Below are positions 59,255 to 64,000 of a stretch of 64,000 nt of DNA, piece by piece. The notes beneath the pieces were generated by a model. The model worked only from the letters and a program-made list of their open reading frames with translations, had not been told where the DNA came from and made no database searches. Position numbers and translations under genes: made by a program. This DNA is from Hyperoodon ampullatus (lineage: Eukaryota; Chordata; Mammalia; Artiodactyla; Ziphiidae): NCBI GenBank assembly GCA_949752795.1, contig OX457061.1, forward strand, positions 124,764,152 to 124,828,151, given 5' to 3'. How positions within the stretch are numbered: position 1 is the stretch's first letter; each line of letters begins with the position of its first letter.

Positions 59255-60419
59255 AGAGGGGACCTTCAAGATGGCGGAAGAGTAAGACACGGAGATCACC
59301 TTCCTCCCCACAGATACACCAGAAATACAGCTACATGTGGAACAACTCCTACAGAACACCTACTGAACGCTGACAGAAGACCTCAGACCTCCAAAAAGGC
59401 AAGAAACTCCCCACGTACCTGGGTAGGGCAAAAGAAAAAAGAAAAAACGGAGACAAAAGGATAGGGACGGGACCTGCACCAGTGGGAGGGAGCCGTGAAG
59501 GAGGAAAGGTTTCCACACACTAGGAGCCCCTTCGCGGGCGGAGACTGCGGGTGGCGGAGGGGGAAAGCTTCGGAGCCACGGAGGAGAGCGCAGCCACAGG
59601 GGTGCGGAGGGCAAAGCAGAGAGATTCCCGCACAGAGGATCCGTGCCGACCGGCACTCACCAGCCCGAGAGGCTTGTCTGCTCACCCGCTGCGGCGGGCG
59701 GGGCTGGGAGCTGAGGCTCGGGTTTCGGTCGGAGCTCAGGGAGAGGGCTGGGGTTGACGGCGTGAACACAGCCTGTAGGGGTTAGTGCGCCACGGCTGGC
59801 CAGGAGGGAGTCCGGGAAAAAGTCTGGAGCTGCCGAAGAGGCAAGAGACCATCGTTTTGCGGTGTGCAAGGAGAGGGGATTCAGAGCGCCACCTAAACGA
59901 GCTCCAGAGATGGGAGCAAGCTGTCGCTATCAGCGTGGACACCAGAGACGGGCATGAAATACTAAGACTGCTGCTGCAGCCAACAAGAAGCCTGTGTGCA
60001 ACCACAGGTCAATATTTACACCTCCCCTCCCGGGAGCCTGTGTAGCCCGCCACTGCCAGGCTGCACATCTCAACACTAAGGCCAAGCTCCACTCAACAAC
60101 CAGGAAGCCACAGTGCTGGACACCCTATGCCAAACAACTAGCAAGACAGGAACACAACCGCACCCATGAGCAGAGAGGCTGCCTAAAATTATAATAAGGT
60201 CACAGACATCCCAAAACACACCACTGGACGCGTCTCTGCCCACCAGAAAGACAAGATCCAGCCTCATCCTCCAGAACACAGGCACCAGTCCTCTCCACCA
60301 GGAAGCCTACACAGCCCACTGAACCAACGTTAGCCACTGGGGACAGACACCAAAAACAACGGGAACTACGAACCTGCAGCCTGCAAAAAGGAGACCGCAA
60401 ACACAGTAAGATAAGCAAA
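59255..60419 (+). promoter_or_regulatory. L1 5' UTR / internal promoter region, CpG-rich core
   Basis: L1 5' UTRs carry an internal promoter. This one starts GGGGACCTTCAAGATGGCGG. Its middle (about 59,520-59,960) is the most CpG-dense stretch of the window (TTCGCGGGCGGAGACTGCGG, GAGGATCCGTGCCGACCGGC). Several short frames cross it in both directions. It would be expected to be methylated in most tissues; whether it still drives transcription cannot be read from sequence. Confidence 0.75.
59267..59277 (+). promoter_or_regulatory. YY1-like site at L1 5' end
   Basis: CAAGATGGCGG contains the AAGATGGC core of a YY1 site, about 12 bp into the element. In human L1 a YY1 site close to the same place sets accurate transcription start. 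Match is by sight; occupancy is inference. Confidence 0.6.
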
Positions 60420-61305
60420 ATGAGAAGACAGAAAAACACACAGCAGATGAAGGAGCAAGATAAAAACCCACCAGACCAAACAAATGAAGAGGAAATAGGC
60501 AGTCTACCTGAAAAAGAATTCAGAGTAAGAATAGTAAAGATGATCAAAAATCTTGGAAATAGAATGGAGAAAATAAAAGAAACATTTAACAAAGATCCAG
60601 AAGAACTAAAGAGCAAACAAACAATGATGAACAACACAATAAATGAAATTAAAATTTCTCTAGAAGGAATCAATAGCAAAATAACTGAGGCAGAAGAATG
60701 GATAACTGACCTGGCAGGTAAAATAGTGAAAATGACTACTGCAGAGTAGAATAAAGAATGAAAAGAATTGAGGACAGTCTTAGAGACCTCTGGGACAACA
60801 TTAAACACACCAACATTTGAATTACAAGAGTCCCCGAAGAAGAAGAGAAAAAGAAAGGGACTGAGAAAATATTTGAAGAGATTATAGTTGAAAACTTCCC
60901 TAATATGGGAAAGGAAATAGTCAATCAAGTCCAGAAAGAGCAGAGAGTCTCATACAGGATAAATCCAAGGAGAAACATGCCAAGACACATATTAATTAAA
61001 CTATCAAAAATTAAATACAAAGAAAAAATATTAAAAGCAACAAGGGAAAACTACAAATAATATACAAGGGAATCCCCATAAGGTTAACAGCTGATCTTTC
61101 AGCAGAAACTCTGCAAGCCAGAAGGGAGTGGCAGGACACATTTAAAGTGATGAAAGGGAAAAACCTACAACCAAGATTACTCTACCCAGCAAGGATCTCA
61201 TTCAGATTCGACAGAGAAAGTAAAACCTTTACAGACAAGCAAAAGCTAAGAGAATTCAGCACCACCAAACCAGCTTTACAACAAATGCTAAAGGAACTTC
61301 TCTAG
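60420..61305 (+). pseudogene. L1 ORF1 (RNA-binding chaperone), broken
   Basis: ORF1p forms trimers through an N-terminal coiled coil and binds L1 RNA with an RRM and a C-terminal domain. The open part, 60,420-60,749, is the N-terminal and coiled-coil region (EGINSKITEAEEWITDLAGK heptads, highly charged). It stops at TAG 60,747-60,749. The following ORF1 frame starts at about 60,758, two bases out of phase, and meets TGA at 60,818-60,820 where other copies would read CGA, a CpG decay. The RRM and C-terminal parts continue in pieces (for example RKNLQPRLLYPARISFRF-like residues near 61,160) to the natural stop TAG at 61,303-61,305, again in another phase. So at least one shift and two nonsense changes. 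Confidence 0.88.
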
Positions 61306-61382
61306 GCAGGAAACACAAGAGAAAGAACTACAATAACAAACCCAAAACAATTAAGAAAATCGTAACAAGAACATACATACTG

Positions 61383-64000
61383 ATGATTACCTTAAATGTA
61401 AATGGATTAAATGCTCCAACCAAAAGACATAGACTGGCTGAATGGATACAAAAGCAAGACCCATATATATGCTGTCTACAAGAGACCCACTTCAGACCTA
61501 GGGACACATACAAACTGAAAGTGAGGGGATAGAAAAAGATATTCCATGCAAATGGAAATCAAAAGAAAGCTGCAGTACCAATTCTCATATCAGACAAAAT
61601 AGAGTTTTAAATAAAGATCATTACAGGAGACAAAGAAGGAGACTACATAATGATCACAGGATCAATCCAAGAAGAAGGTATAACAATTGTAAATATTTAC
61701 ACACCCAACATAGGAGCACCTCAATACATAAGGCAAATACTAACAGCTATAAAAGAGGAAATCGACAGTAACACATTAATAGTGGGGGCCTTTAACACCT
61801 CACTTACACCAATGGATAGATCATCCAGACAGAAAATTAATAAGGAAACACAAGCTTTAAAGGTCACAATAGACCAGAGAGATTTAACTGATATTTATAG
61901 GACATTCCATCCGAAAACAGCAGATTACTCTTTCTTCTCAACTACACTCAGAACATTCTCCAGGATGGATCACATCTTGGGTCAAAAACCAAGCTTCTGT
62001 AAATTTAAGAAAATTGAAATCATATCAAGCATATTTTCTGACCACAATGCTATGAGATTAGAAATAAATTACAGGGAATAAACCATAAAAAACACAAACA
62101 CATGGAGGCTAAACAATACGTTACTAAATAACCAAGAGATCATTGAAGAAATCAAAGATGAAATCAAATAATACCTAGAGACAAATGACAATGAAAACAC
62201 GATGATCCAAAACCTATGGGATGCAGCAATAGCAGTTCTAAGAGGGAACTTTATAGCAATACAATCCTATCTCAAAAAACAAGAAAAATCTCAAATAAAC
62301 AATCTAACCCTACACCTAAAGCAATTAGAGAAAGAAGAACAAAAAACCCCAAAGTTAGCAGAAGGAAAGAAATCATAAACATCAGATCACAAATAAATGA
62401 AAAAGAAATGAAGGAAACGATAGCAAAGATCAATAAAACTAAAAGCTGGTTCTTTGAGAAGATAAACAAAATTGATAAACCTTTAGCCGGACTCATCAAG
62501 AAAAAGGAGGGAGAGTACTCAAATCAATAAAATTAGAAATGAAAAAGGAGTAGTTACAATGGACACCACAGAAATACAAAGGATCATAGGAGACTACTAC
62601 AAGCAACTCTGCCAGTAAAATGGACAACCTGGAAGAAATGGACAAATTCTTAGAAAGGTATAACCTTCCAAGACTGAATCAGGAAGAAATAGAAATATGA
62701 ACAGACCAATCACAAGTAATGAAATTGAAACTGTGATTAAAAATCTTCCAACAGGGCTTCCCTGGTGGCACAGTGGTTGAGAATCTGCCTGCCGATGCAG
62801 GGGACATGGGTTCGTGCCCCGGTCTGGGAAGATCCCACATGCCGCAGAGCGGCTAGGCTGGTGAGCCATGGCTGCTGAGCCTGTGCATCCGGAGCCTGTG
62901 CTCCGCAACGGGAGAGGCCACGACAGTGAGAGGCCTGCGTACCGCAAAAAAAAAAAAAAATAAAATAAATAAAAATCTTCCGACAAACAAAAGTCCAGGA
63001 CCAGAGAGCCTCACAGGTGAATTCTATCAAACATTTAGAGAAGAGCTAACACCTATCCTTCTCAAATTCTTCCAAAAAATTGCAGAGGAGGGACCACTTC
63101 CAGACTCATTCTATGAGGCTACCATCATCCTGATACCAAAACGAGACAAAGATACTACAAAAAAAAGAAAATTACAGACCCATATCACTGATGAATATAG
63201 ATGCAAAAATCCTCAACAAAATACTAGCAAACAGAATTCAACAGCACATTAAAAGGATGGTACACCACGATCAAAAGGAATTTATCTCACTGATGCAAGG
63301 ATTCTTCAATATGCAAAACAAACAATGTGATACACCACATTAACAAACTGAAATAAAAACCATATGATAATCTCAATAGATGCAGAAAAAGCTTTTGACA
63401 AAATTCAACACCCATTTATGATAGAAACTCTCCAGAAAGTGGGCACAGAGGGAACCTCCCTCAACATAATAAAAGTCATATATGACAAACCCATCAAAAC
63501 CATCATTCTCAATGGTGAAAAACTGAAAGCATTTCCACTAAGATCAGGAACAAGACAAGGATGTCCACTCTCACCACTGTTATTCAACATAGTTTTCGAA
63601 GTCCTAGCCCCGGCAATCAGAGAAGAAAAAGAAATAAGCGGAATACAAATTGGGAAAGAAGAAGTAAAACAGTAACTGTTTGCGGATAACATGATACTAT
63701 ACATAGAGGATCCTAAAGATGCCACCAGAAAACTACTAGAGCTAATCAATGAATTTGGTAAGTTGCAGGATACAAAATTAATGCACAGAAACCTCTTGCA
63801 TTCATATACACTAACAATTAAAGATCAGAGAGTGAAATTAAGGAACAATCCCATTCACCATTGCAACAAAAAGAATAAAATACCTAGGAATAAACCTACC
63901 TAAGGAGGTAAAAGACCTGTACTCAGAAAACTGTAAGACACTAATGAAAGAAATCAAAGATGACACTAACAGATAAAGAGATATACCATATTCTTTGATT
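61383..64000 (+). pseudogene. L1 ORF2 (endonuclease-reverse transcriptase), broken and incomplete
   Basis: Endonuclease first (61,383-about 62,080): NVNGLN, QETH, IYTPN, MDHILG and SDH active-site marks are present, but the GDFN Asp is Ala (61,788-61,790). The frame is otherwise continuous apart from stops at 61,530-61,532, 61,608-61,610, 62,079-62,081 and 62,169-62,171. A one-base loss in an A run near 62,341-62,346 and another shift near 62,505 follow. The SINE at 62,754 interrupts the reverse transcriptase N-terminal side. Motif A ([10 protein letters not shown], from about 63,370) and motif B ([14 protein letters not shown]) are intact; a stop at 63,673-63,675 precedes motif C, which reads FADN instead of FADD (63,679-63,690). 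The C-terminal third lies beyond the window. Confidence 0.93.
62754..62970 (+). mobile_element. CHR-type SINE in L1 ORF2, sense
   Basis: Complete copy in sense orientation: GGCTTCCCTGGTGGCACAGT head with an A-box-like TGGCACAGTGGTTGAGA, B-box-like GGTTCGTGCCCC, CHR body, and an A-rich tail (62,946-62,970). Target-site duplication with one mismatch, AAAAATCTTCCAACA at 62,739-62,753 and AAAAATCTTCCGACA at 62,971-62,985. It splits ORF2 upstream of reverse transcriptase motif A, so it is younger than the host L1. Confidence 0.95.

Larger units (their letters stand above)
59255..64000 (+). mobile_element. L1 with intact 5' end, sense, runs off the window
   Basis: The only element in the window with a recognisable start of a younger L1 followed in order by 5' UTR (59,255-60,419), ORF1 (60,420-61,305), a short inter-ORF spacer (61,306-61,382) and ORF2 (61,383 to the edge). 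The 3' part of ORF2 and the 3' UTR would lie to the right. Both ORFs are broken by point stops and small shifts, and a CHR SINE sits in ORF2. It is less diverged than the antisense copies, so probably among the youngest L1s here, but not able to move by itself. Confidence 0.95.

Noticed and set aside
62754..62830. tRNA gene in SINE heads
   Set aside because: The A- and B-box-like sequences are those of tRNA-derived SINEs; the cloverleaf is not complete and the segment continues into the SINE body.
1..64000. Host gene, operon, phage-like island or other novel system
   Set aside because: All frames longer than about 100 codons fall in repeats or are antisense to them. I found no cluster of unexplained coding sequence.

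Overview
This is mammalian nuclear DNA, most probably from a cetacean or, failing that, a hippopotamus. Nine tRNA-derived SINEs read as the CHR type of Cetacea, Hippopotamidae and ruminants; several have near-perfect target-site duplications. There is no Alu, rodent B1/B2, carnivore SINEC or ruminant BovB/Bov-tA. The background is A+T-rich with old LINE-1, LINE-2, MIR and MaLR relics. I find no host protein-coding gene, no exon with a convincing reading frame, and no rRNA, tRNA or CRISPR. All assignments come from reading the sequence; no alignment or database search was run.

Layout. 1-9 kb: the 5' end of an antisense L1 at the left edge, then unique A+T-rich DNA with MIRs, four SINEs and a MaLR (MLT1-type) LTR. 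9-16 kb: two large antisense L1 copies lying almost end to end. 16-20 kb: L1 3' ends and a broken endogenous retrovirus with a 489-bp LTR and a recognisable primer-binding site, both on the minus strand. 20-25 kb: LINE-2, unique DNA and old L1 3' ends. 25-30.2 kb: an antisense L1 of about 5.3 kb with ORF2 and part of ORF1. 30-39 kb: MaLR, MIR, a probable second retroviral LTR split by two L1 3' ends, and two further antisense L1 copies. 39-46 kb: mostly unique DNA. 46.8-50 kb: another antisense L1. 50-55 kb: three LINE-2 stretches. 55-57.3 kb: an old sense L1 interrupted by a younger L1 tail. 57.8-59 kb: a MaLR LTR holding a SINE. 59.25 kb to the right edge: the youngest-looking large element, a sense L1 with a CpG-rich 5' UTR, ORF1 and ORF2, running off the window.

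How the parts work together: the window records repeated retrotransposition. L1 supplies endonuclease and reverse transcriptase; the CHR SINEs carry tRNA-like promoter boxes, A-rich tails and target-site duplications expected of L1-mobilised passengers. Every L1 copy seen here is disabled. The strongest second-look items are the repeated loss of the same catalytic residues (endonuclease GDFN Asp, reverse transcriptase FADD second Asp) in separate copies, an L1 that joins 5' UTR directly to the ORF2 side with no ORF1, the 5' UTR of the 59-kb L1 as a possible promoter with antisense reading frames, and the two retroviral LTRs. I found nothing I would call a new biological system.
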